A stretch of DNA of 64,000 bases, from contig DHCY01000004.1 in NCBI GenBank assembly GCA_002399085.1, positions 2,157 through 66,156 on the forward strand, given 5' to 3'. A model generated the notes under the pieces. It saw only the letters and a program-made list of their open reading frames with translations, was not told the DNA's origin and ran no database searches. Both the position numbers and the translations under genes were made by a program. This DNA is from Anaerolineaceae bacterium UBA4890. Lineage in GTDB: Bacteria > Chloroflexota > Anaerolineae > Anaerolineales > Anaerolineaceae. Positions 1 to 7,116 of the stretch are shown here, one piece after another. How positions within the stretch are numbered: the first letter of the stretch is position 1; each line of letters begins with the position of its first letter.

Positions 1-163
1 TCCTTCGCAAAAAAGGCTCAGGAGGACAGGTGCAAAAAAGACTCAGGATGACAGATGGTAAGATCCTTCGCAACTGAAGCTCAAGATGACAGATGGTAAG
101 AGGCTCAGGATGACAGATGCAAAGAGGCTCAGGATGACAGATGCAAAGAGGCTCAGGGTGACA
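1..163. repeat. Dispersed CTCAGGATGACA repeat cluster, copy 1
   Basis: About six imperfect copies of a short unit with the core CTCAGGATGACAGATG, some preceded by AAGATCCTTCGCA, fill the space upstream of the pantothenate kinase gene. The same core recurs at 8745-8881, 30544-30806 and 32877-32931, always between genes. No coding potential is evident. It is probably a non-autonomous intergenic repeat family. Confidence 0.85.
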
Positions 164-185
164 AAACATATCGTGAGGAACTAAA

Positions 186-1010
186 ATGGGTTTAATTATT
201 GGATTGGATATCGGCGGGACGACGACCAAAATTGTTGGCTACGATAACGGGGAGTTGATCGGTTTTGTGCGGGTGCAGGCGAGTGATCCCTTCACCTCTG
301 CCAGCGGAGGGTTGGGCAAATTCCTGAATGTCATCGGAAAAAACCTGGGTCATGTTGAACAAATCCAGGCAACCGGAGTGGGGGCATCACAACTGGACGG
401 CGATATTTTTGATTGCAGGACAGTGATCGTGCCCGAATTCGATTGCGTTGGGCTGGGTGGGCTTTACCTGGCGGGTCTGGATGAGGCAATTGTGGTCAGC
501 ATGGGCACCGGTACTTCGATTGTCGCAGCCAGGGGTCGTAAAGTAGAGCATATCATTGGTTCCGGCGTTGGCGGCGGCACGCTGCAGGGTCTGTCTGAAA
601 AAATGCTCAATGTCGAAGAGTTTAAGACAATATCTGACCTGGCAGATTTGGGCAACCTGGGCATGGTTGACCTAACCATTGGCGATATTACCACGGCACA
701 AATCCCAGGCTTGACCCCAAATGCGACAGCATCCAATTTCGGAAAGTTGAAAGACCTGGCGAGTGATGAGGATATTGCCGCCGGAATTGTGAACCTGGTT
801 TTTCAATCTGTCGGCACTGCCTCGGTGCTGGCTGCCCGTCTGCAGGATCTGAATACGATTGTGATCACGGGTAATCTCGCCTTAATCCCGCTTGGGAAGA
901 AGGTCCTCAAGGGTTTTACCAAATTGTACAATCTCATTTTTACTATTCCGGAGCACGCTGAGTTTGCCACGGCTGTCGGTGCCAGTTTGATCAACAGCCA
1001 GGAACCATAG
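186..1010 (+). CDS. coaW: Type II pantothenate kinase
   Basis: Phosphorylates pantothenate with ATP, the first committed step of coenzyme A synthesis, in the cytosol. The 274-residue protein has the actin-like ATPase fold signature of the Fumble/CoaW family: a phosphate-binding DIGGTTTK at residues 8-15, MGTGTS at 106-111, and GSGVGGGT at 125-132. Length is close to Staphylococcus aureus CoaW (about 267 residues). A Shine-Dalgarno-like GAGGAACT lies just upstream of the ATG. Type II enzymes are typically insensitive to CoA feedback (family knowledge). The gene stands before rsmE with a 34-bp gap and is preceded by repeats. Type I and type III kinases have different motifs, so the subtype call is firm. 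Confidence 0.9.
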   Translation: MGLIIGLDIGGTTTKIVGYDNGELIGFVRVQASDPFTSASGGLGKFLNVIGKNLGHVEQIQATGVGASQLDGDIFDCRTVIVPEFDCVGLGGLYLAGLDEAIVVSMGTGTSIVAARGRKVEHIIGSGVGGGTLQGLSEKMLNVEEFKTISDLADLGNLGMVDLTIGDITTAQIPGLTPNATASNFGKLKDLASDEDIAAGIVNLVFQSVGTASVLAARLQDLNTIVITGNLALIPLGKKVLKGFTKLYNLIFTIPEHAEFATAVGASLINSQEP

Positions 1011-1032
1011 CATCAGCCTTTGGTTTTTCGGG

Positions 1033-1038
1033 TAAAAT
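1033..1038 (+). promoter_or_regulatory. Candidate -10 element for a leaderless rsmE transcript
   Basis: TAAAAT ends 6 nt before the rsmE ATG and no Shine-Dalgarno sequence is present, so transcription would begin at or next to the start codon. No good -35 hexamer is visible. Similar arrangements precede ricT, scpA and the SDR gene in this window. Confidence 0.4.
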
Positions 1039-1044
1039 CGAGCA

Positions 1045-1821
1045 ATGGAAAGATTCTTTATAAACCCAGACCAAATAGTTGAGGGGGGTGTTACTTTTCC
1101 TGAGGATTTGTCCAGGCAGATCCGCAAAGTCTTACGTCTTGACCCTAAGAAGGATGCTGTTATTGTGCTCGACAACACAGGTTGGGAATACCTGGTTCAA
1201 CTGGATGGAACGGTTGGAAACCTGGTTACAGGGCACATTATGAACAAACAAGAGGGTCGCGAAGAACCTTTCGTCAGGCTGAGCCTGGCTTACAGCCTCG
1301 CCCGTCGTGAAAAGATTGAATGGATCGTCCAAAAAGGGACCGAACTTGGAATTTCAAAGTTCTATCCTTATTCATCCTCACGCTCACTGGTCCAAGACCT
1401 GAAAACCAACCGTGCAAGGCAAGATCGCCTGGAGTCAATTGCACGCGAAGCATCGGAACAAAGCCTCAGGGCGAAACTGCCAGTCTTGCTGCCGGTGACT
1501 TCCTATGAAGAAATGCTGAAACAGACTAAGTACCACGAGTTGAAACTGATCGCCTGGGAAGGCACAGCCATCGTGCAACAGCTTGGTCATGAAACGATGC
1601 AGCCGCTGGTCGGGTCGAGCCACAAGACGGCTGTCCTGCTGATTGGACCTGAAGGCGGCTTTAGCGCAGAAGAAGTCATGCTGGCTGAGAAGTATGGCTT
1701 TCAGCAGATCTCTTTTGGGAACAGCATTTTGCGGATGGAAACAGCTTGCATCGCCGGCAGCGCTATTTTGCGCAATTTGGGCGATAGTTTAAGAAAGCAA
1801 GACAGGTCAGTGCAGCCCTAA
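1045..1821 (+). CDS. rsmE: 16S rRNA (uracil-1498-N3)-methyltransferase RsmE
   Basis: Methylates N3 of U1498 in 16S rRNA, a residue in helix 44 at the decoding site, using S-adenosylmethionine. The 258-residue protein has the SPOUT trefoil-knot motifs of RsmE: LLIGPEGGFS near residues 198-207 and the C-terminal ILRMETA that forms the knot and binds SAM. The N-terminal PUA-like part starts MERFFINPDQI. Length is normal (E. coli RsmE is 243). It converges on an operon of other rRNA-modifying genes whose targets also cluster in helix 44. The start has no ribosome binding site and a -10 box close upstream. Confidence 0.93.
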   Translation: MERFFINPDQIVEGGVTFPEDLSRQIRKVLRLDPKKDAVIVLDNTGWEYLVQLDGTVGNLVTGHIMNKQEGREEPFVRLSLAYSLARREKIEWIVQKGTELGISKFYPYSSSRSLVQDLKTNRARQDRLESIAREASEQSLRAKLPVLLPVTSYEEMLKQTKYHELKLIAWEGTAIVQQLGHETMQPLVGSSHKTAVLLIGPEGGFSAEEVMLAEKYGFQQISFGNSILRMETACIAGSAILRNLGDSLRKQDRSVQP

Positions 1822-1893
1822 CGGTAGGGGCGGCTTGAAGTGTGTTTGTTGGTCTAGTTTCTGTGATGCTGCATCGCAGGCACTTCACCCGAG

Positions 1894-3486
1894 CTATATT
1901 TTTATATGTCGATTGGGCAGCAGATTTCGCAGTCGTTTGCTCGAATACTTCGCGGCACCGAGGTTGTTGCCCTCAACATCCCGTATGGCGATAACGGTGC
2001 CAGGCTCGATTCCGACCGGGTCGATACCGCGGATATCAAAGCCTTTCATCCATTGCTCTACCAGGTTATCTGGCATCTGCCAGACATTGCGGGAAAACTC
2101 AGTCCCGAATCGTAAAACAAAATCAACGCTGACCTCGAACTGATCGCGGATAAAACGCCCCAGCGGCACACCGATGGCGTTATAGGGAAGTGTAGCAAAC
2201 TGGGTCAGATACGATGCAGGTAGCAGCTGAATGGCATCGACTTTACGCATGGGTACGAGGTTGAGTTTTTGCAGCATCCCGTCGAGATCGAAACCGTATA
2301 TTTGCTGGAAGGTGCCATTTAATTCCTGCAACAATCCGGGAGAGAGTGCGCGGTAACCGGTTGATGCAAAATCCCTGGAAGGTGGGGGACTCTGCTCGCC
2401 ACGTATTGAGGTGTCTTTGATGAGTTTGACGGCAAAGAATCCGTTGGTTTGGAAAACAAAAGGCCAGATACGCAGGGAATGGATAACTTCGGGGTGAAAA
2501 CGCTCTCCTTCAAATTCGCTCAATCCTGACACGCAGAATTGTTGAGCTGGAGCAGGGTCGATCCGGAAAGCGCCGGGATAGGTTTCGAGCAAGGCTGAGA
2601 CAACGGATTCATCTTCTTCGGGAGCGAGCGTACAGGTGGAATAGACCAACTCACCGCCGATCTTCAAAGCTTTGGCGGCTGAGAAAAGCAGGGCTTGCTG
2701 GCGGCTGGCAAGGCGACTGCGTTCATCCTCTGTAATGGGACGGTGAGGATGGCTGGCGGAGGCTCTGAGGCTCTGCATGCTGCAGGGCGCGTCCAGCAGG
2801 ATTTGGTCAAAGGTTTCGGGGAACCAGTCGCCCCAACGTTCGCCGGCGAAATTCGTGATGGTGTAATTGGCAGCACCCCAGGTTTGCAGCACTGTCCGGA
2901 GTGCCGGGAGGCGGGATGCAGCAGCGTCGTTGGCGATCACGAAATCGCGATCACGCGAGGTGTCGATCATTTGGGTGGTTTTCCCGCCAGGTGAGGCAGC
3001 CATATCCAGCTTGAGCAGAGGTCTATCCGATGTACTGAAGAGTGAAATTGGCAGGATGGAGGCAGCGTCCTGCAGGTAATACTGCCCGAGGAGAAATTCG
3101 CGGGTCTGGCTTGGATAGGTGTCGTAATCAAGGATCTGGAGCGATTCGGCAGAATAGGGCAGCGCTTTGGTGACCCAGCCATACTTACGGCTGAGGTAGT
3201 CAAGGCGTTGTTGGGTTGTATTTTTTGCCGACTCGGTTTCTCCCTCCTCTGGGGGCTGGGGTCGGGGTGAGGTCGTCTTTTCGCCCTCCCCTGTGGGGAG
3301 GGGTAGGGGTGAGGTCAGTTTCAGCAAATTTAATCTCACCGCCGAAGGGGCAATCCGCTCCGATTCGGCAATCAGTTTGGCATACTGGGCTTCATCCAGG
3401 TATGGCTGATAGCGCTGGAGAGCGCTTGTGAACGAAACAGGTCCGGACGCATTCCCAGCTGGCGTGGTGCTTTCGTGTGGGCTCAT
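1894..3486 (-). CDS. NOL1/NOP2/Sun-family rRNA m5C methyltransferase, RsmF-like
   Basis: A SAM-dependent RNA cytosine-5 methyltransferase, most like RsmF (which makes m5C1407 in 16S rRNA) because a C-terminal PUA-like region follows the catalytic domain. Visible motifs are DMAASPGGKTTQ at residues 161-172 (SAM binding), DAPCS at 232-236 and YSTCTLAPEEDE at 282-293, supplying the two catalytic cysteines (C235 and C285). Residues 58-84 are a proline-rich segment encoded by a tandem GC-rich repeat inserted in frame between conserved parts of the N-terminal domain. Its ATG overlaps the stop of the upstream gene by 4 nt (ATGA), making it the last gene of the operon. C1407 is inferred as the target; another cytosine or a tRNA is possible. 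Confidence 0.85.
   Translation of the reverse strand: MSPHESTTPAGNASGPVSFTSALQRYQPYLDEAQYAKLIAESERIAPSAVRLNLLKLTSPLPLPTGEGEKTTSPRPQPPEEGETESAKNTTQQRLDYLSRKYGWVTKALPYSAESLQILDYDTYPSQTREFLLGQYYLQDAASILPISLFSTSDRPLLKLDMAASPGGKTTQMIDTSRDRDFVIANDAAASRLPALRTVLQTWGAANYTITNFAGERWGDWFPETFDQILLDAPCSMQSLRASASHPHRPITEDERSRLASRQQALLFSAAKALKIGGELVYSTCTLAPEEDESVVSALLETYPGAFRIDPAPAQQFCVSGLSEFEGERFHPEVIHSLRIWPFVFQTNGFFAVKLIKDTSIRGEQSPPPSRDFASTGYRALSPGLLQELNGTFQQIYGFDLDGMLQKLNLVPMRKVDAIQLLPASYLTQFATLPYNAIGVPLGRFIRDQFEVSVDFVLRFGTEFSRNVWQMPDNLVEQWMKGFDIRGIDPVGIEPGTVIAIRDVEGNNLGAAKYSSKRLRNLLPNRHIKI
3238..3318. repeat. Two-unit GC-rich repeat inserted inside a coding sequence
   Basis: Two related units of roughly 33-40 bp stand in tandem on the plus strand. 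Each runs from CCCTCC through a GGGG-rich middle to GGTGAGGT, first at about 3241-3273 and then at about 3291-3316. Read on the minus strand in the methyltransferase frame they encode a Pro/Thr/Glu-rich stretch. Each unit has self-complementary halves, as expected for a hairpin-forming dispersed element. Confidence 0.75.
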
Positions 3487-4313
3487 CGGGTTTGCTCCTT
3501 ACGAATGAAAAATAGCAGCTCGTTACCAACCCGGCGCATTTCCTGGTGCCAGAGGGTGCCTTCCAGAGTTTTGTCTACCAGGTGGTAATGGTAGTCTTCC
3601 AGCGAATGATGCCCTTTAAGGTCCATGGCAGGCAGGCTGAGCACAATAGTTTGAACTTTAAGAGTCTCCAGCAAGATGCGGGTTGCGCCAGGCTGGCGCT
3701 TTTCGAGGCGATGGGCTTCTTTGAAGAAGAAGGCGCAGTCTGCCTGCTCAGAAGGAGGATTTAGCAGGATATCTTGTTGAATTGCCTGGTAAGTTGGGTA
3801 TGCCTGGGTGAAGAATGCCTGCAGGTAGCGCACTCGGGGACCGTTGATGTCGTAAGCCTTGAAGGTTGCCGTGGGTGCCAACTGCATCCAGGGCAGGCAG
3901 AGCGGATCCAGAGCACAAGCCAGGTCCAGGATACTGGCTGGCATGCCAACGTTCTCAAAAACTGTTTCGAAAAATACTTCAAGATGCGGGATTCTCTCTT
4001 TTGTCGAGGCGTGTTTTGCCATCATGCGAAGACAATAAGCGCGCAAATTTTCAGGCTCGTTGAATGAGAGTGGATTTGCTTTCAGACTGAGGATCTCTTC
4101 ACCGTAATCGATATTTTCCAGGTAGAGCGCGATCACATTATGCAGGGCTTTGCGAAAATTGGTTTTCAGCTCAGCCAGGTTCTTCGAATTGGGAACATTG
4201 ACCGAAATCAGATCCCGCAGCAAGTCTTCTGGTAATTCCAGGTCGCGATACTTACGTGAGGTTTGAACCGCCGTGACCAGCTTGTTGATCTCGTTTTCAG
4301 TGGGTGTATTCAT
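3483..4313 (-). CDS. Divergent Rmt-like 16S rRNA methyltransferase homologue, probably degenerate partner
   Basis: This 276-residue protein is a clear paralogue of the upstream gene. It shares the linker HASTKERIPHLE at residues 101-112 and the SAM-motif region ILDLACALDPL at 128-138. Family landmarks have changed: the glycine of motif I (ACG) is alanine, LLP after the conserved lysine is EAH (199-201), and the SLGGR-KGM loop is replaced by MDLKGHHSLED (230-240). The reading frame is intact with overlapping neighbours, so it is not a random decay product. It may be a catalytically weak or inactive subunit, or an enzyme with a new target. It overlaps both neighbours by 4 nt. Confidence 0.75.
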   Translation of the reverse strand: MNTPTENEINKLVTAVQTSRKYRDLELPEDLLRDLISVNVPNSKNLAELKTNFRKALHNVIALYLENIDYGEEILSLKANPLSFNEPENLRAYCLRMMAKHASTKERIPHLEVFFETVFENVGMPASILDLACALDPLCLPWMQLAPTATFKAYDINGPRVRYLQAFFTQAYPTYQAIQQDILLNPPSEQADCAFFFKEAHRLEKRQPGATRILLETLKVQTIVLSLPAMDLKGHHSLEDYHYHLVDKTLEGTLWHQEMRRVGNELLFFIRKEQTR

Positions 4314-5116
4314 CGGCTCAGCAGATAGACAGTCTCATTGGGGAAATCGAAGGCGCGGATTTGAAAATTCCTGCCCGAGGTGATGCGCTCAAAGTGCGCG
4401 GCATAGGTCTGTTTCATGCCTTTGCTGCGTCCTCCAAGGCTTTTTGATGGGTAAGAGATGAGCAAGTGGTCCGCGTTGATTTTGTCGAGCAGGTTTTCAG
4501 ACGCATTAGGGTTAATCTGGTCGAGGATTGGCAGGAGTTTCAGCAGAAAGGCAACCTGCACCTTTTGAGGGGGTATGGATTGGAGCAAGTTGCAGGTAAA
4601 GGCGCCTCCGTTTTGCCCGGTGAGGGTCAGGTACTCGTGCAGAAAACCGACCAGCGGTTCCACCACGTCACAGGCATGATAAGCGCAATCTTCGCTCAAG
4701 GGCATCCAGGGAATAGCGAGCGGGTTGAATCCACAAGCCAGGTCCAGGACAGAACTGACCGGCGCGATGGAAGCCAGGGAGTCACGGTAGAAACTTTCAA
4801 GGAAAGGGGTGCGCTCCTGGGTGGAGGCGTGCAGTTTCATCATGCGCAGGGAAGTCTCTTTCAATAGATCCGGTCTATCAAGTGGTATGTCCTTAAAAAA
4901 GCCAAGCCACTTTGCGTAGTCTATCTTAGGTGCCAGGAAGGCACCAGCCAGGCGATGCAAGCGTGTGCGGGTAGTTTTGAGTGCGCTGCGCTGATCTTTC
5001 TGGTTTTTCATTTCCTCCCGGGCGATTTGGCGCACAAGACCCGTGTCCAACTGGGCGTACTTTGCGCCTTCCCGTACCTTGGCGACCAACTCATCAACCC
5101 TGTCGATCTCAGGCAT
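4310..5116 (-). CDS. Rmt/ArmA-type 16S rRNA (guanine-1405-N7)-methyltransferase homologue
   Basis: Homologue of enzymes that add m7G at G1405 of 16S rRNA and so block 4,6-linked aminoglycosides. The 268-residue length matches RmtB-type enzymes (about 251). Motifs match closely: LHASTQERTPFLESFY at 95-110, the SAM-binding VLDLACGFNPL at 123-133, LLKLLPILDQ at 191-200, and SYPSKSLGGRSKGM at 221-234 followed by YAAHFE. The upstream methyltransferase-family overlap is 8 nt and the downstream paralogue overlaps by 4 nt, so it is an operon gene rather than an acquired cassette, and no mobile element is nearby. Whether it confers resistance or acts as a housekeeping modifier is not visible in sequence. 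Confidence 0.88.
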   Translation of the reverse strand: MPEIDRVDELVAKVREGAKYAQLDTGLVRQIAREEMKNQKDQRSALKTTRTRLHRLAGAFLAPKIDYAKWLGFFKDIPLDRPDLLKETSLRMMKLHASTQERTPFLESFYRDSLASIAPVSSVLDLACGFNPLAIPWMPLSEDCAYHACDVVEPLVGFLHEYLTLTGQNGGAFTCNLLQSIPPQKVQVAFLLKLLPILDQINPNASENLLDKINADHLLISYPSKSLGGRSKGMKQTYAAHFERITSGRNFQIRAFDFPNETVYLLSR

Positions 5117-6206
5117 GGCTTGCTTTCAAATCTTCAATTGCACGCGTCATCAGGCGCAGGTTGTGCATGGTTGCCAGGCGAAAATAGGAAGGATCGCGCA
5201 TTTTGTAGAGGTGGTAGAGATAGCCCAGGCTGTAATCCTGGCACGTGGGGCAGTCGCAACCGACTTCAATTGGACCGGCATCGCGGATGTAGGTTTCGGT
5301 GTTGATGTAGGTAAATTTGAGCCAACCTGGGGGTGTGTTTGGCGATAGTTTTACACCATCCTTGCGATACAGCCGACCGTGGCGGGCGTCGCGTGTGGGC
5401 AGGGCGCTGTCGAACATCTCGTAACCGATCTTGTAGGCGGTGACAATGCTTTCAGGGTGACCGATACCGAGGGCGTGGATTGGAAATTGAGCGGGTACAA
5501 GCGAGCGGACCAGCTCGAGGATGTCTGTGATCAGATTGGACTCGTCATCCAGAGGCCATCCACCGAAACCGAAACCATCGAAGCCGATTTGGAGCAGCGC
5601 TTCTGCGCACTGCCGGCGCAAGTCTGTCTCGGCTCCGCCCTGGATCACGCCAAAAATCAAAGGGCGCTCACTTTCAGCGATTTTGCGCGAATCAAGCTGC
5701 TGCTGATAGGTTTTCTTGGCAATTTTTGCCCAGGCTATTGTGCGTTGGACGGATAGTTTTTGCTCTTCGTAGCTGGCATTGATGTGTGTGCAATCATCTA
5801 GGCAGATCAGAATGTCCGAACCATATCCGAATTGCAGCTGGATGCTCTTTTCGGGGGTGAGGTTAATCTTGCGGTTTGAATTTTCGGGTCGGAATACGAT
5901 ACCTTTGGGGGTCAGCGTGCCAAATTTTGGGTTTTGACGGATGAGCGAATAAGCTTGGAAACCACCGGAATCGGTCATGATCGGACGGTCCCAATCAGAC
6001 ATCTGGTGCAGACCGCCCAAAGCCTGGATCACGGTAGAGCCCGGTTTTTGCATGAGATGGAAGGCGTTCATCATCAGCATTGGCAAGCCCACCTGGCGCA
6101 GATCGTGGCTGGTGAGGGCGCGCACGTAGCCGTAGGTGGCATCGGGCATAAAGACTGGCAGTGGTACCTGCTTATCGCGAATTTGGAGTGAGCGCGGTGA
6201 TATTAT
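5109..6206 (-). CDS. tRNA-guanine transglycosylase (TGT) family protein with apparent AUA start
   Basis: TGT-fold enzyme that would exchange a guanine in RNA for a 7-deazaguanine. It shows TDSGGFQ, the catalytic-aspartate region EMFDSALPTRDARHG, and zinc ligands CDCPTC with a distal histidine near the C-terminus. The pocket motif usually read as GGLAVGE is GGWPLDDE here, so the substrate may differ from preQ1. The first ATG is at 6149, but the frame is open upstream and encodes the conserved strand VPLPVF before MPDATYG. A strong GGAGG (6212-6216) lies 5 nt before ATA at 6204-6206, which overlaps the rsmI stop as ATAA. I infer start at that ATA; a single A/G change would restore ATGA. Confidence 0.82.
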   Translation of the reverse strand: MISPRSLQIRDKQVPLPVFMPDATYGYVRALTSHDLRQVGLPMLMMNAFHLMQKPGSTVIQALGGLHQMSDWDRPIMTDSGGFQAYSLIRQNPKFGTLTPKGIVFRPENSNRKINLTPEKSIQLQFGYGSDILICLDDCTHINASYEEQKLSVQRTIAWAKIAKKTYQQQLDSRKIAESERPLIFGVIQGGAETDLRRQCAEALLQIGFDGFGFGGWPLDDESNLITDILELVRSLVPAQFPIHALGIGHPESIVTAYKIGYEMFDSALPTRDARHGRLYRKDGVKLSPNTPPGWLKFTYINTETYIRDAGPIEVGCDCPTCQDYSLGYLYHLYKMRDPSYFRLATMHNLRLMTRAIEDLKASHA

Positions 6207-6895
6207 GAGCGCCTCCGCTGAGTTTTTTCGATGATGAGGATGAATTCAGCCTTGCGCTGCTGGACTTGCGCCTGTACTTCCTGCACTTCGCCGATGTATA
6301 TGCGTTCACTGGGCATGGTCAGATCGGTTGCCAGGAAAATGGTCTGCTTTTTACCGAAGGCATTGGCGACTTCTTCGAGCAATTTTGCCATTCGGTAGGG
6401 CGTGTCCATCAGGATCAAGGGGTCCTGGGATGAGCTGTGCCGTTGCAGGACGATTTTTCTTTGTTCGGTCTGGGGTGGTAAGAAACCCAGGAAGTAAAAT
6501 TGGCGCAAATCGAACGGGCAGACCGAGATGGCGGTCATTAAGGATGACGGACCGGAAACTGGCACGACGAGAATGTTCGAGCCGTACATGATCTCGAGTA
6601 GTTTGCGACCGGGGTCGGAGAAAACAGGCGTGCCGCAATCGGAGATCAGAGCGAGGTTGTGCCCTTGCAGGACTTTTAGCAAAATTTCCTGGACCATTTC
6701 ATCTTCGTTGTGTTCGTTCAGTTCAAGCAATGGTTTGGAAATTTCCAATTGCTTTAAGAGGCGGGATGCAACCTTTCGCTCTTCACAGATGATGAGATCA
6801 ACACGCGAGAGTACTTCGATGGCGCGGGAGTTGATCTCACCTGGGTGACCGATGGGTGTGGCAACAACGTAAAGGGTTCCTGTTTTATCTGGCAT
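6203..6895 (-). CDS. rsmI: 16S rRNA (cytidine-1402-2'-O)-methyltransferase RsmI
   Basis: Adds 2'-O-methyl to C1402 in helix 44 of 16S rRNA using SAM. The protein starts MPDKTGTLYVVATPIGHPGE, the typical N-terminus of this tetrapyrrole-methylase-fold family, and contains ISDCGTPVFSDPG and VPVSGPSSLMTAIS, the SAM-binding loops. I chose the ATG at 6895 (231 residues) because an upstream in-frame start would add 29 residues unlike the family, partly encoded by an inverted-repeat element. It is the first gene of the minus-strand RNA-modification operon. Length is somewhat below the E. coli enzyme (286), whose extra C-terminal part is missing here. Confidence 0.92.
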   Translation of the reverse strand: MPDKTGTLYVVATPIGHPGEINSRAIEVLSRVDLIICEERKVASRLLKQLEISKPLLELNEHNEDEMVQEILLKVLQGHNLALISDCGTPVFSDPGRKLLEIMYGSNILVVPVSGPSSLMTAISVCPFDLRQFYFLGFLPPQTEQRKIVLQRHSSSQDPLILMDTPYRMAKLLEEVANAFGKKQTIFLATDLTMPSERIYIGEVQEVQAQVQQRKAEFILIIEKTQRRRS

Positions 6896-6962
6896 TTTTT
6901 CTCTTTCAAAGGAAATTATAAAGCATACAGTGATACAGAGATTTGATTGTCCCACGGGTTCG

Positions 6963-7034
6963 GTAGGGGCGAAGCATCCCAAGAAATAGGTATGCCTTTA
7001 TCTCCTACGTCGAATAAGGATGCTTCGCCCCTAC
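6963..7034. repeat. Perfect 17-bp inverted repeat element
   Basis: GTAGGGGCGAAGCATCC at 6963-6979 is the exact reverse complement of 7018-7034, with a 38-bp AT-richer centre. It lies between divergently transcribed rsmI and murJ. The structure suggests a small non-autonomous repeat or hairpin element. A related GGTAGGGGCGGC fragment occurs just after rsmE at about 1822-1834. Confidence 0.8.
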
Positions 7035-7116
7035 AACAAAAATAATTCTTTTAACGGGAGTTTCCAGTCTTCAAAAATAAGTTTGTGGCATAATAGGAAG
7101 CATTAAATGGAGCGCT

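Noticed and set aside
464..736. Minus-strand reading frame inside coaW
   Set aside because: It is antisense to a well-supported gene and has no family resemblance; many such shadow frames occur in the window and were omitted.
1894..3486. RsmF-like gene as a pseudogene because of the inserted repeat
   Set aside because: The repeat keeps the frame and all catalytic motifs lie downstream of it, intact.
3483..4313. Second Rmt copy as a frameshifted pseudogene
   Set aside because: The frame is intact over 276 residues with overlapping start and stop; motif loss looks evolved, not broken.
4310..5116. Horizontally acquired aminoglycoside-resistance gene
   Set aside because: It overlaps both neighbours in a five-gene operon, has no flanking insertion sequence or integron site, and its paralogue sits beside it.
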